DNA of 64,000 bases from the NCBI RefSeq assembly GCF_030125375.1, contig NZ_JASJUU010000001.1:911255-975254 (forward strand), in the 5' to 3' direction. The translations under genes were made by a program, and so were the position numbers. The notes below the pieces were generated by a model. That model was not told the DNA's origin. It made no database searches and worked only from the letters and a program-made list of their open reading frames with translations. This document shows, piece after piece, positions 27,158-36,322 of the stretch (positions within the stretch are counted from its first letter, which is position 1; every line of letters begins with the position of its first letter). The stretch comes from Pseudoalteromonas umbrosa (GTDB lineage Bacteria; Pseudomonadota; Gammaproteobacteria; Enterobacterales; Alteromonadaceae).

Positions 27158-27820
27158 TTAGTGGGTTGTGCCAGCTGCAATGGCTAAGTCTTGGTCGTGA
27201 GCCAAAGCAGACGCAATCATGGCTTTTAGTGCTGCAATGACAGTAGACTCCGCCATACTTGGTGCACCACCATGGTGCACTGCTTGTTCAGGCAAATATG
27301 GAATATGTATAAATCCACCTTTCAAATTAGCCTTGTGTGTTTCGATATAGTGGCATAATCCATACATCACATGATTACACACATAGGTGCCAGCGGTATT
27401 TGAAATACTGGCGGGAATGTGCGCTTCATGTAAATCCCAGAGCATCTGTTTGATCGGCAGCTTGGCAAATACTGCCGCCGGACCGTCTTTAATAACAGGT
27501 GTATCTATTGGCTGGTGGCCTGCATTGTCTTTTATCCTTGCATCGTTGATATTGATGGCAATACGCTCGATGGTGATGTCACTTCTGCCGCCAGCTTGAC
27601 CGACACATAAAACGAGATTTGGCTCATGCAGCGCGATACTGTTGTAAAGAGACTCAAGGGATGTATCAAATTCACAAGGAAGTTCACGTGTCACCACCAT
27701 GTGGCCTTCAATTATTAACCCTTCTAGTTTTTGTACGGCTTGCCATGATGGGTTTATCTCTTCGCCACCAAAAGGTTCAAAACCAGTAATTAATACCGTC
27801 GGGTGATTCGGTTTAGTCAT
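27158..27820 (-). CDS. pcp: Pyroglutamyl-peptidase I
   Basis: 220 residues, normal length for C15 peptidases. N-terminal VLITGFEPFGGEEINPSW is the family signature. The catalytic Glu is in DITIERIAININDARI, Cys in SNTAGTYVCNHVMYG, and His in GGFIHIPYLP. It removes N-terminal pyroglutamate from peptides in the cytoplasm. It is last in a five-gene operon and overlaps the DUF979 gene by 8 bp, so pyroglutamate set free here can feed the 5-oxoprolinase encoded upstream. Confidence 0.96.
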   Translation of the reverse strand: MTKPNHPTVLITGFEPFGGEEINPSWQAVQKLEGLIIEGHMVVTRELPCEFDTSLESLYNSIALHEPNLVLCVGQAGGRSDITIERIAININDARIKDNAGHQPIDTPVIKDGPAAVFAKLPIKQMLWDLHEAHIPASISNTAGTYVCNHVMYGLCHYIETHKANLKGGFIHIPYLPEQAVHHGGAPSMAESTVIAALKAMIASALAHDQDLAIAAGTTH

Positions 27821-28835
27821 TAAATATTACCCCGTACATTAAGAAAATATTGATGATGAGTAGAGCGATCGCAGTCGGAATTTGTACTTTGATCACTTGG
27901 TATTTATCTTTTAAATCAAGCAGCGCTGCAGGCACGATGTTAAAGTTTGCGGCCATTGGCGTCATCAGCGTACCGCAGTATCCCGAGTACATGCCAATCG
28001 CTACCAGAGGTGCTGGACTTGCACCGTGTCCCTGAATTAAAAATGGTACGGCGATACCTGCGGTCATTACCGGAAATGCAGCAAACGCGTTACCCATAAC
28101 CATGGTAAACAGTGCCATACCAACACAATAAAGCACAACCAGCATAAAGCGATTATCTGGCGAAATAAACATAGTGACAATATCTTGGATCGCAGTGCCG
28201 GTGTTCGCTACAATAAATACGCCACCAAGCATGGCCAACATTTGCGGCAAAATAGCAGCCCAACCGATGGAGTCCACAAGGCGTCTAGACTCGCCAATTG
28301 CTTGAATTGGGCTACCAGAGGTGAACTTCCATGCCACCAACAAAGCGCCACCACAAGCGAGTGTTAATGACGCCAAAGTTAGGTGATTTTGGTCAAATAA
28401 GTAGGTACCACCTAGGTTAATGCCGCCTAAGAATAAGGTACAAATTACCGTAATGATTGGAATGAGTACAGCTGGAATAAATAACTTGTTGCCGATTGAT
28501 TTTGCACTTTGGTCGAGTTCTTCATCACTTGGGGTGTAATAAGTGCCCATGGAGACTTTGCCCATGCCTGCAAGCAGGGCGATGATGATGACACTCACAC
28601 CAACCCATTGGTATGTTAGTGTTTCGCCAATGAGGGCAATTGATAGATCGCCAAATAAAAATACGTTACCAAACAACATCCAAAATAGGGCGGTGGTGTA
28701 GCGTTTGGGGTGTCCTTTATCTTGAAGTGTTTTGACAACGAGGAATAGTACTAAAAAGCCGATCAGCAAATAAATATTTTCAATGGAAAGTAATGCCGGT
28801 GCCTCAGCCTGTGATGAATGATTTACTGCGCTCAT
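27813..28835 (-). CDS. DUF979 membrane protein, putative 5-oxoproline transporter subunit
   Basis: 340 residues, about 9-10 transmembrane helices, with the DUF979 pattern (FWMLFGNVFLFGD near the N-terminus, PVMTAGIAVPFLIQGHGASPAPL, SGYCGTLMTPMAANFN). The Gly/Pro/Asn re-entrant motif resembles secondary carriers of the ion-transporter superfamily. It always pairs with DUF969, as here. The position between 5-oxoprolinase and pcp genes points to uptake of pyroglutamate or its peptides. Starts overlapping the DUF969 stop by 4 bp, ends 8 bp inside pcp. Confidence 0.85.
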   Translation of the reverse strand: MSAVNHSSQAEAPALLSIENIYLLIGFLVLFLVVKTLQDKGHPKRYTTALFWMLFGNVFLFGDLSIALIGETLTYQWVGVSVIIIALLAGMGKVSMGTYYTPSDEELDQSAKSIGNKLFIPAVLIPIITVICTLFLGGINLGGTYLFDQNHLTLASLTLACGGALLVAWKFTSGSPIQAIGESRRLVDSIGWAAILPQMLAMLGGVFIVANTGTAIQDIVTMFISPDNRFMLVVLYCVGMALFTMVMGNAFAAFPVMTAGIAVPFLIQGHGASPAPLVAIGMYSGYCGTLMTPMAANFNIVPAALLDLKDKYQVIKVQIPTAIALLIINIFLMYGVIFND

Positions 28836-29569
28836 GCTGGTTCCTCTGACGTTGCTGATTTGTTTTGTGCTTCTTGTTGTCTGATTTCAGCAATTTTGTT
28901 GCAAATCTTGGCTTCAAGTCGAGCAAGGCGGAATAAATGCACGATAAGCGCGAAAATAGCAGTCGGGATAGCCCACAAGCCGATGTGCAGTGGTTCAATA
29001 CCTGCAATGCCATTTTCTTTCAAAAACGCATCCATCAGTAATACTGCGCCAAAGGCGATAAAAATATCTTCGCCAAAAAATACCGCAATGTTATCGCAGG
29101 CAGCAGAGTGTGCACTGATCATATCTTTCACTTCTTTTGGCAGTTTTCCATGCTGGTTTGCAGCTGCACCCAACGCCATGGGAGCGAGCAGTGGACGTAC
29201 AGTTTGTGCCTGACCTGCGAGGCTTAATAGCCCAAGCGCTGCGGACGATTCACGCACGACAAAGTACATACCTAATATTCTGGCAGTGGTTGCGCCTTTA
29301 ATGTTAGCAATCCAATTTTTAGCACGGTTTTGCAAGCCATAGCGCTCTAAAATAGCAATCACGGGTAAGATGAGTAAGAAGCTGGCAAGTTGCCTTGAAT
29401 TCATAAACTTTTCGCCAAAGGTGGCAAGTAATTCAGAAAAGTTGAGGTCTACTGCCCACCCTGTAATGAGACCGGCTGCGGTGACCACCAATAATGGGTT
29501 GAATCGCAGGGCAAAGCCCAATACGACAACCAATATCCCCGTTAATGGGAGTAAGTTTAGTTCTGTCAT
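28832..29569 (-). CDS. DUF969 membrane protein, putative 5-oxoproline transporter subunit
   Basis: 245 residues with about 5-6 membrane helices. DUF969 signature parts: LTGILVVVLGFALRFNPLLVV at the N-terminus, TFGEKFMNSRQLASFLLILPVIAI, and ERYGLQ followed by a charged loop. With DUF979 it probably forms one transporter split in two polypeptides. ATGA-type 4-bp overlaps with both neighbours show translational coupling. The C-terminal about 25 residues are cytoplasmic and rich in Gln/Glu/Ala. Confidence 0.85.
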   Translation of the reverse strand: MTELNLLPLTGILVVVLGFALRFNPLLVVTAAGLITGWAVDLNFSELLATFGEKFMNSRQLASFLLILPVIAILERYGLQNRAKNWIANIKGATTARILGMYFVVRESSAALGLLSLAGQAQTVRPLLAPMALGAAANQHGKLPKEVKDMISAHSAACDNIAVFFGEDIFIAFGAVLLMDAFLKENGIAGIEPLHIGLWAIPTAIFALIVHLFRLARLEAKICNKIAEIRQQEAQNKSATSEEPA

Positions 29570-30504
29570 GAGTTTTTCTTATTGTGATGTTGTACAGCAA
29601 TTTCTAGCTGTGCTAAGTGTTGTAATTGTTGTGTTGTCGCTTCTAAGGCCTGTGATCTATCCACGACGACAAAATTGCAAGTTTGACCTGCACTAAGTTG
29701 ACTTAACAGTCTTAGGTCCGCCTCAATGACTTGACCAATGATTGGATAACCCCCCGTCGTTTGACAGTCATTTAAAAGCACAATGGGTTCACCGTTTGGC
29801 GGTAATTGTATTGTGCCAGGGCAAACCCCCTGGCTTGCAATACTCAAGTCATGAGTCAGGTCTATATCGTTTGATAATCTAACCCCCATACGATTGCTTT
29901 GCGGTAATACTTGCCAACTCTTTTCGAACACGCATTGCTGCTTGTCTTTTGCCAGTAAGTCTATGTGCGGTCCAGCAATGATACGTATTGTATCGGTATA
30001 TTCAGGCAAAGCCGCGCCAATAGAGTTAAGTACTGAGTTGGGTACATAATCCAGTTCTTCACCATCGCTTAATGCTTTACCGCTTAAACCACCAAACCCT
30101 GCTTGTATGTCTGTAGAGCAGGAATTCATGACACAGGGCAGTGAAGAGAAGCCATTTTGAATCGCAAAATATGCTCTGAGTCCTGTTTTGCTCGTTGAAA
30201 ATGTTAAAATATCGCCTTCATTAGCATGATAACGCCAGCCAGCGGTTATTGGTTGTCCAGATAGCTTTGCACCAAGGTCTGCACCTGTGATAGCAAAGTT
30301 TGTTGGCTTATTAAACTTAAACTGACACAAACCCACAGTTATCTCGAGAACAGGGGTTTCTTTTGGGTTACTTAGTAATATATTGGCACTTTTAGCTGCT
30401 AATTGATCTAATACACCGGACTGGGAAACACCCAAGTGTCTAAAGCCCATTCTTCCTAAATCTTGTATACATGTTTGAATACCAGATTTTAAGATTGTTA
30501 GCAT
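29566..30504 (-). CDS. pxpC: 5-oxoprolinase subunit C (biotin-dependent carboxyltransferase-like, KipA)
   Basis: 312 residues. Family marks: SGIQTCIQDLGRMGFRHLGV at the N-terminus, ALSDGEELDY, IRIIAGPH, the SNRMGVRL motif and TTGGYPIIGQVI near the C-terminus. PxpC with PxpB and PxpA opens 5-oxoproline to glutamate using ATP. It overlaps pxpB by 7 bp and DUF969 by 4 bp. No pxpA lies next to it in this window, so PxpA must be encoded elsewhere if the enzyme is functional. Confidence 0.94.
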   Translation of the reverse strand: MLTILKSGIQTCIQDLGRMGFRHLGVSQSGVLDQLAAKSANILLSNPKETPVLEITVGLCQFKFNKPTNFAITGADLGAKLSGQPITAGWRYHANEGDILTFSTSKTGLRAYFAIQNGFSSLPCVMNSCSTDIQAGFGGLSGKALSDGEELDYVPNSVLNSIGAALPEYTDTIRIIAGPHIDLLAKDKQQCVFEKSWQVLPQSNRMGVRLSNDIDLTHDLSIASQGVCPGTIQLPPNGEPIVLLNDCQTTGGYPIIGQVIEADLRLLSQLSAGQTCNFVVVDRSQALEATTQQLQHLAQLEIAVQHHNKKNS

Positions 30505-31154
30505 ATGCCCTCCGTGCTTGGTAAAAATTTCACCACATCTCCAGGTTGTAAAATACTGGGTGAATCTAAATTATGATTGAATAATACGGTGTCTGTGTGA
30601 CCAATCAATCTCCAACCACCAGGGGATTCGCTCGGGTACACAGCGGTTAAGTCTTGTGCGATGGCCACAGAGCCTTTTGGTACATGGGTTCTTGGTGACT
30701 CTAGCCTTGGCAAGTGCAATTTAGGGTGTAAATCTCCAAGGTAGGCGAAGCCGGGCAAAAACCCCAAAAACTTCACTTGATAGCTGCATTGGCTATGCAG
30801 TTCAACAACTTGTGATTGTGACAAACCAGTCAAAGAGGCAACTGATTGAAGGTCTGGCCCGTAATGCTTGCCATAATGTGTCAAAATTGTATGGACAGTT
30901 GGCTCAAATGATTCTGGCTCAATGTTTTGCCAGGCATCTTGCATTTTATCTAACCAGTATTCTGGATCTTGAGAGTGCATCAAATAGCCAGTGATTGTGG
31001 TTTTTGCTGGGACTATATCAATAAAGACTTTTTGTTCGCGCATCCACGCGTGTAGCGCGAAAAGCTTGTTTTGTTGATACTGAGATAGGTTACCTTGCGT
31101 GATCTCTAAAACGAGTGCACGCTCGCCTAGAATGTAGATCTTGTTGTTATTCAT
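30498..31154 (-). CDS. pxpB: 5-oxoprolinase subunit B (KipI)
   Basis: 218 residues. It carries the carboxyltransferase C/D-type signature VKFLGFLPGFAYLGDLHPKL, followed by PRTHVPKGSVAIA and SPGGWRLIGHT, as in PxpB/KipI. First gene of the operon pxpB-pxpC-DUF969-DUF979-pcp. Its start is ATG 31154, with an imperfect 25-bp palindrome about 70 bp upstream. It partners PxpC in ATP-dependent 5-oxoproline hydrolysis. Confidence 0.94.
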   Translation of the reverse strand: MNNNKIYILGERALVLEITQGNLSQYQQNKLFALHAWMREQKVFIDIVPAKTTITGYLMHSQDPEYWLDKMQDAWQNIEPESFEPTVHTILTHYGKHYGPDLQSVASLTGLSQSQVVELHSQCSYQVKFLGFLPGFAYLGDLHPKLHLPRLESPRTHVPKGSVAIAQDLTAVYPSESPGGWRLIGHTDTVLFNHNLDSPSILQPGDVVKFLPSTEGIC

Positions 31155-31219
31155 TACGTTGTCTTTATTATATTTTGCAACACGATTTTCTTATTATTTT
31201 AGCGTTGTCATATCATGTT

Positions 31220-31244
31220 AATATGCATGTTTAATATACATATT
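31220..31244. promoter_or_regulatory. Imperfect palindrome upstream of the pxp operon
   Basis: AATATGCATGTT (31220-31231) is matched at 10 of 12 positions by the reverse complement of the right arm ending at 31244 (ATACATATT). It lies about 70 bp before pxpB in an AT-rich promoter region, so it may be an operator. Which protein binds is unknown. Confidence 0.35.
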
Positions 31245-31278
31245 TATGGTGTGCGAGGCTACACAATTAGAAATAACA

Positions 31279-31308
31279 AAAAAGGCCATGCAATTGCATG
31301 GCCTTTTC
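31279..31308 (-). terminator. Terminator of the aminopeptidase gene
   Basis: Long perfect stem around AAAGGCCATGCAATTGCATG (31281-31300) continuing into GCCTTTT. On the minus strand the stem is followed by TTTTTTGTT. It lies just after the leucyl aminopeptidase stop (31319). Confidence 0.85.
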
Positions 31309-31318
31309 TTAAAGTCGA

Positions 31319-32833
31319 TTAGTTACCGCTTAATAGCCATTCACTCAGAATTCGTACGCCGTAACCTGTACCACCTGCTGGTACTTCATCTTTGGTTTTC
31401 TTAGAGATTGCATTACCTGCAATATCAAGGTGTACCCAACGCGTGTCACCAACAAATTGTTGTAGGAAAGTTGCAGCAGTTGTCGCACCTGGACCGTATG
31501 AGCCAACATTTGTCATATCTGCAATATCAGACTTAAGTGCATCTTTATAGCCTAGTGGTAAACGCCATACTTGCTCGTTAACAGTTTGGCCAGCGATGGT
31601 GAACTCTTTAACTAGTTCATCGTCTTCTGAGAAGATAGCTGAGTAGTCATTGCCAACTGCGCGGATTTTTGAACCTGTTAATGTCGCTAGGTCAACCATG
31701 ATTTCTGGTTTGTAGAACTCACGTGCGTACCATAAAGCGTCACTTAGAATTAAACGACCTTCAGCGTCTGTGTTTAGTACTTCAACACTTAGGCCTTCAG
31801 CTGTGCGAAGTACATCACCTGGAGCGAAAGAATTTTCTGATACCATGTTTGCAGCCATAGGCATAACAGCAACCACGTTTACGTCTGCTTTTGCTTTAGC
31901 CATAGCCTGAACGGTACCAAGCACTGCAGCAGCACCGGCCATGTCAACTTTCATTAACGCAATAGACTTACCAGTTTTAACGTTATAACCGCCAGAATCA
32001 AATGTAATACCTTTACCAACTAATGCGATAGGTGTGTCGTTGTTACCTTTGTAGTGTGCGATAACTAGGCGTGAACCTTGTGCACTACCACGACCTACAG
32101 CTTCTAGTGCGCCCATGCCTAGTTCTTTAATTTCAGCAGGCTCTAGTACTTTTACTTCTACACCATATTGCTCTAGCTCTTTGGCAGCGTTTGCAAAATC
32201 AACAGGCGTCATTTCAGACGCAATTTCTGATGTTAAGTCACGCGCTAAGAATACACCAGATTGAATGTGCTCTAGGGTGATATATTCCTTAGCTGCTTTA
32301 CGCTTGCTGTCAACATCGATGCTGTAACTTACATTAAAAGTGTTTGGCTCTTTTTTGTAAACTTCAAAAGTGTGGTCACGAAGGTTAATACCATGTGCTA
32401 ATTGAGCTGCAAGTTGTGAGTTATTGATTTCACCGTCAAAGTCTTCAAAAGCAACTGCAACACTGGCTGATTTCTTGTCTTCTAACTTGGCATGTAAGTT
32501 ACCGCCAAGTTTTGTCATTTTGCTTGCGTTTAGTTCGTCTTCTTTACCAAGACCAACCACAATAATGCGTTTATAGTCAGAGGAAACTGGCGCTAGTACT
32601 TCAACTGTTTTTCCAAATTTACCTTGGAAGTCTTCACTTTCTAATGCTCTGTTTAATTGCGCTCTAGTCGGTTTGTCTAGAAATTTGAAAGCCGCTTTTT
32701 TGTCTTCAGCTTTAAATACAACTAAAGAGTCTGCGTTATCAAGCGTAGAAGTGAATTGGATATCTGCAGCGTTTACAGAAACTGATGCACCAAGTGCGAC
32801 AGCGATCGCTGAAAGGCGAGAGATAAAAGACAT
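31319..32833 (-). CDS. Secreted leucyl aminopeptidase (M17 family)
   Basis: 504 residues starting at ATG 32833, chosen over 32863 because AGAGGA stands at ideal distance and the product then begins with a clean signal peptide (SFISRLSAIAVALGASVSVNAAD). The M17 catalytic domain shows LVGKGITFDSGGYNVK, KVDMAGAAAVLG, and the diagnostic NTDAEGRLILSDAL; these hold the two-metal ligands. A late ATAATFLQQFVG helix is also typical. It cleaves N-terminal residues from peptides, here in the periplasm rather than the cytoplasm as PepA. Monocistronic with its own terminator. Confidence 0.93.
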   Translation of the reverse strand: MSFISRLSAIAVALGASVSVNAADIQFTSTLDNADSLVVFKAEDKKAAFKFLDKPTRAQLNRALESEDFQGKFGKTVEVLAPVSSDYKRIIVVGLGKEDELNASKMTKLGGNLHAKLEDKKSASVAVAFEDFDGEINNSQLAAQLAHGINLRDHTFEVYKKEPNTFNVSYSIDVDSKRKAAKEYITLEHIQSGVFLARDLTSEIASEMTPVDFANAAKELEQYGVEVKVLEPAEIKELGMGALEAVGRGSAQGSRLVIAHYKGNNDTPIALVGKGITFDSGGYNVKTGKSIALMKVDMAGAAAVLGTVQAMAKAKADVNVVAVMPMAANMVSENSFAPGDVLRTAEGLSVEVLNTDAEGRLILSDALWYAREFYKPEIMVDLATLTGSKIRAVGNDYSAIFSEDDELVKEFTIAGQTVNEQVWRLPLGYKDALKSDIADMTNVGSYGPGATTAATFLQQFVGDTRWVHLDIAGNAISKKTKDEVPAGGTGYGVRILSEWLLSGN

Positions 32834-33155
32834 GTTTATAATCCTCTGGATATTGCGTGGCAACGTTTTACCTTATTTTACAATACATATTAATCTAATG
32901 TCGTTGAACCGCTCGTATTGTAGGTTAAGTTGCAATTGCAAAGAGCAGATAGTGAGTGTGGCAATCAGTTTTCACATGTGCGCACAGACTTAAAAGTTAG
33001 TTAAAAAATGTGTTTTTTATTCACAAAATTACTAGATAAACCAGTTACAGCGCAGTTTTTAGACCCAAGGTTTTATCAATACTATCCAAAAATTTGAAAT
33101 TGTTTTATTCAAAGCACGGTCCCAATGATTAGACGATTACGATAGGAGCATCTAA
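32834..33155. other. Divergent promoter region
   Basis: A 322-bp region between the leftward aminopeptidase and rightward msrAB-like gene, without ORFs of note. GGAGCA at about 33144-33149 is the ribosome site for the methionine-sulfoxide reductase fusion. Confidence 0.4.
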
Positions 33156-34433
33156 GTGAAAAGGCAGATTACCTTTACTTTGTTACTGGGTTTATGTTCG
33201 GCTTTTAGCTATGGCGCCGATATGCCAAAGCCTGAAATGGAAAATGCGAGTGTGAATATTAAAACGCTTATTCTTGGCTCTGGTTGCTTTTGGGGACCAG
33301 AAAAGCGCTATGAAGCCATGAAAGGTGTGATTGATGCAGAGTCTGGTTATGCCGATGGTCGTGGTTTTAAAGCGACCTACAAAAATATTACCAGTCCTCG
33401 CAGACGTTTTGATGAGAACAATTATGCAGAAGTGGTAAAAGTTACCTACAACGCTAATTTGATTTCTACAGAGTCTTTGATCAAATCATACTTCGAAAGT
33501 CATGATCCTACGCAAAAGAACCGCCAAGGGAATGACGTAGGCACGCAATATCGGTCTATTATTTTGTTTGATACCGATGAACAAGCCAAGCAAGCCCATG
33601 AGTTAAAAGCGCGCTACCAATTGTTATTACAAAAAGCAGGTTATGGCGATATTCAGACTAAAATAAAGCCCCTTGAACGATTTTATTCCGCAGAAGAGTA
33701 TCATCAAAATTATCTCGCGAAAAATCCCAATGGTTACTGCCCAGATCATAGTACTGGGGTGACGTTTGAAAAAAAAGAAGCAAATATTGTTGAGAACGAC
33801 GCTTTAAAAAGAGGTAAGCACATAATAGTGTTGGATTCTCGCAGCTATTGTCCGTATTGTGAAAAGTTGAAAAGCACTGTGCTGAACGATTATCAAGGTT
33901 CTATACCTCTTCATTATAGATATGCCGACCAATTACAAGGTATTGACATTATGTCGGCTACTTGGGCAACACCGACTATCTTACTTATTGAAAATGGTAA
34001 AGAGGTTGCTGGTTATCAGGGCTTTATGAATAGAGAAACCTTTTACAAAGTGCTCGGCGCTTTTAAGCTCGGTGACACAGAAGCCTATAAGATTGCGTTT
34101 CAAAAAGGCACTGAGAGACCGTTTTGTAAGCAATACGATATTTTCAAAAATACAGGAGAAGGTGTGTTTGTCGATAAGCTCAGTGGCGCGCCTTTGTTTG
34201 ATACAAAGGATAGATTTAATTCAGGTACTGGTTGGTTATCGTTTAAATATCCAGTAAAAGACAGCGTGACATATCATCAAGATTTAAGTTATGGCATGGT
34301 CAGAACTGAAATACGTTCTAAATCTACTGGTATTCATTTAGGTCACGTATTTGAAAACGAAGGACCAAACGGCACGGATAGATACTGTATTAATGCTAAT
34401 GTTTTGGATTTTATTCCAAGTAATGAGAGCTAG
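33156..34433 (+). CDS. Secreted three-domain methionine sulfoxide reductase, MsrA-thioredoxin-MsrB
   Basis: 425 residues with a signal peptide (LLLGLCSAFSYGAD). Residues about 35-200 are MsrA with the GCFWG catalytic motif (reads LGSGCFWGPEKRYE) and HDPTQKNRQGNDVGTQYRS. Residues about 215-305 are a thioredoxin-like fold with a CPYC redox pair (SRSYCPYCEKLKS) and WATPTILL (cis-Pro). Residues about 310-422 are MsrB: SGTGWLSF, HLGHVF and the catalytic RYCINAN; the CxxC zinc pairs of many MsrBs are absent. It repairs both S- and R-methionine sulfoxide in periplasmic proteins with a built-in reductant. The domain order differs from Neisseria PilB, where thioredoxin comes first. Monocistronic. Confidence 0.93.
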   Translation: MKRQITFTLLLGLCSAFSYGADMPKPEMENASVNIKTLILGSGCFWGPEKRYEAMKGVIDAESGYADGRGFKATYKNITSPRRRFDENNYAEVVKVTYNANLISTESLIKSYFESHDPTQKNRQGNDVGTQYRSIILFDTDEQAKQAHELKARYQLLLQKAGYGDIQTKIKPLERFYSAEEYHQNYLAKNPNGYCPDHSTGVTFEKKEANIVENDALKRGKHIIVLDSRSYCPYCEKLKSTVLNDYQGSIPLHYRYADQLQGIDIMSATWATPTILLIENGKEVAGYQGFMNRETFYKVLGAFKLGDTEAYKIAFQKGTERPFCKQYDIFKNTGEGVFVDKLSGAPLFDTKDRFNSGTGWLSFKYPVKDSVTYHQDLSYGMVRTEIRSKSTGIHLGHVFENEGPNGTDRYCINANVLDFIPSNES

Positions 34434-34485
34434 CAGTATTTAAGCTTAGCATTGATAAGGTTTTTTAAGGTAAAATACGATACGA

Positions 34486-34520
34486 GCAGTCAAAGCACAT
34501 TGCTAACGTTTTGACTGCTT
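34486..34520. terminator. Hairpin between convergent genes
   Basis: Stem GCAGTCAAA (34486-34494) / TTTGACTGC (34510-34518), loop 15, followed by TTATATTTTG. It lies between the msrAB and the DUF6559-like gene stops, so it may end both. Confidence 0.6.
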
Positions 34521-34534
34521 ATATTTTGTTCGCT

Positions 34535-34891
34535 TTAATCTGAACCACCATCACCAGAGGAGCCGACAGCATTTCCCTCCATAAAACTACCTGAGTCGAT
34601 TGGTGACATATCCCCGTTAAAAAACGAATCAGATATTTCTTCTCGCATACTTTTATAATCACATACTTCACCGCGATCACTGTGCCATTTATCGAACTGT
34701 TTCATACTGGTATACAAAGCATGAGCGTAGCAAATATGTCTCCAGTTATAGCCTTCATCATGAATAGTCTTTTCAACTTGTCCAGTAGTATAGGTTTTAC
34801 TCTTACCGTATCTGCGAGCAAGATCTTTACCAAGAGTAGATATGTAACTGCTGATTGCTTTTTTCTTTTTATATTTCGCGAAAAACATCAT
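34535..34891 (-). CDS. Small cytoplasmic protein resembling DUF6559
   Basis: 118 residues. The N-terminal part (KKKKAISSYISTLGKDLARRYG followed by YTTGQVEKTIHDEGYN) and the YxxLYTSMKQFDK region resemble small proteins of the DUF6559 type found in marine gammaproteobacteria. The C-terminus is a Ser/Gly/Asp-rich tail. No catalytic motif or membrane segment is seen. The opposite-strand frame at 34682 is a shadow. Function unknown. Confidence 0.6.
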   Translation of the reverse strand: MMFFAKYKKKKAISSYISTLGKDLARRYGKSKTYTTGQVEKTIHDEGYNWRHICYAHALYTSMKQFDKWHSDRGEVCDYKSMREEISDSFFNGDMSPIDSGSFMEGNAVGSSGDGGSD

Positions 34892-35224
34892 CTTTCCTTT
34901 AAAACGATAGAGAATGTAGAATTTTTATATTACAGGACAAATAGTACAGCACCTAATCGGATCTTAACTCTAATAGGGTTTGGAATGACTAAAGGTGAGT
35001 AGAGTAAACTTGAAGTTTATGCTGATGGTTTCTAAGGCTTGCAAACCGGTGAGGTGAAAAATGCATATAACTCGATAAATGCAGCTACAATCGCTGTGTA
35101 ATAAAAGTACATAAATATAGACTATCAAGATATATTTAATTGGTTTTAACTGCTTCTCGATTGCTCCTTTGAATACACTACATGTTCAACATGCAGTGTT
35201 AAATCAAAATATTTCACAGAGGCT
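34892..35224. other. Intergenic region
   Basis: AT-rich, with no supported gene, terminator or repeat. It presumably includes the promoter of the DUF6559-like gene. Confidence 0.3.
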
Positions 35225-35722
35225 TTATTCTGTCCAGTAGATACTTGAACATTCAGCAGCAATTGAGCCTTTAAAATCCCAATTTCTAACTATATAGTGT
35301 TCGCTGCTTTTCTTTGCCCCATCAAGATATTCTCTATTGAGAGCAGGCATGTTACACGCTATTAATAGTGATTCTATCACTAAAATTTTGTCTTTATCAT
35401 AGATCTCATTTTCATCAATATAACAGCGGCCAAACCTGACCGTTAAGTTACAATGCGACCAAAAGCGGCCTCTAAAATGTTCTTTTAAGCGCAGCCCAAA
35501 GCCGCGTGCATTATTTTCTGTGGGAGCGGTTTGTCCGATGTAAAGTAGTACATCTCTGCCGTATATAGGGTGTTCACCATAAATTTGATAGACACCGTGA
35601 GAATTAATAATATCTGGTGGCACATCCTCTGACAGAAAGTGTTCGAGAGTCTCGCGGTTACAACTTACTTCAAAAGGACCTTTCCATAAGATATCGACTT
35701 CGTTATAAAATTTATTATTCAT
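35225..35722 (-). CDS. GIY-YIG domain protein
   Basis: 165 residues from ATG 35722 (TTGGAA upstream), preferred to a TTG at 35743. The GIY-YIG fold is marked by GVYQIYGEHPIYGRDVLLYIGQT (residues about 48-70: G-V-Y strand then Y-I-G), a conserved Arg helix (GLRLKEHF) and the metal-binding Glu in VIESLLIACNMPALNREY. Such domains cut DNA in homing, repair and restriction nucleases, but stand-alone short proteins like this are poorly known. No restriction or homing partner is adjacent. Biological role unknown. Confidence 0.7.
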   Translation of the reverse strand: MNNKFYNEVDILWKGPFEVSCNRETLEHFLSEDVPPDIINSHGVYQIYGEHPIYGRDVLLYIGQTAPTENNARGFGLRLKEHFRGRFWSHCNLTVRFGRCYIDENEIYDKDKILVIESLLIACNMPALNREYLDGAKKSSEHYIVRNWDFKGSIAAECSSIYWTE

Positions 35723-35849
35723 ATTTCCAACCCAATGAAACAATAAAATGGCGTTTTACATGAATGTCTAAATTTTTATTTAAAAAATTCATATCAGTAT
35801 TCTTTTTAAATTAGTGGTAACTGGTGTATTCAATGAAGTAACAAGCTTT

Positions 35850-36242
35850 TTACGTGTTATCTGCAATCGACAGTAGGTCTTTATTACTCCACTCAAGATA
35901 TGCAAGGCCAGTGACAAAAAAGCCTTCTAAGCTGATAAATACTAACCCGATCATGCTAGCAGTTTGCTTGTAAAACACAACGAGTGCACAACATAGTGCG
36001 GCCCATACAATGTTTGAAAATATAAGTAAGGTAATTAACCGAGCTTGTCTATTTTTAGAAAAAGCGAGCGACAATGCATAAACGCCGTAACAGATATTCA
36101 TTGTCGCTAAAAACAGTATCAAGGATGCAGGTAAGTTATATAGATGGCTAAACCAATTGTTTAAAAGTAGTAAAAGAATGCCTACAACTAAACCAGCGCT
36201 GCCATCTAAGTGAAGAATATTTTCCATTTTAAAATGACTCAT
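35850..36242 (-). CDS. Small four-helix integral membrane protein
   Basis: 130 residues with four hydrophobic segments (AGLVVGILLLLL, LPASLILFLATMNICYGVYAL, LITLLIFSNIVWAALCCALVVF, MIGLVFISLEGFFVTGLAYL). AAGGAAAA lies upstream of ATG 36242. Family not recognised. It may share regulation with the hydrolase gene to its right on the same strand, but the gap of 80 bp leaves that open. Confidence 0.65.
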   Translation of the reverse strand: MSHFKMENILHLDGSAGLVVGILLLLLNNWFSHLYNLPASLILFLATMNICYGVYALSLAFSKNRQARLITLLIFSNIVWAALCCALVVFYKQTASMIGLVFISLEGFFVTGLAYLEWSNKDLLSIADNT

Positions 36243-36322
36243 CCGTAAAGCTTTTCCTTAATATAAGCTGATGTGCTAAGTGCGCAGTAAGTAATCAGTT
36301 TTTTGCTTGTAAATTTTCCAAA

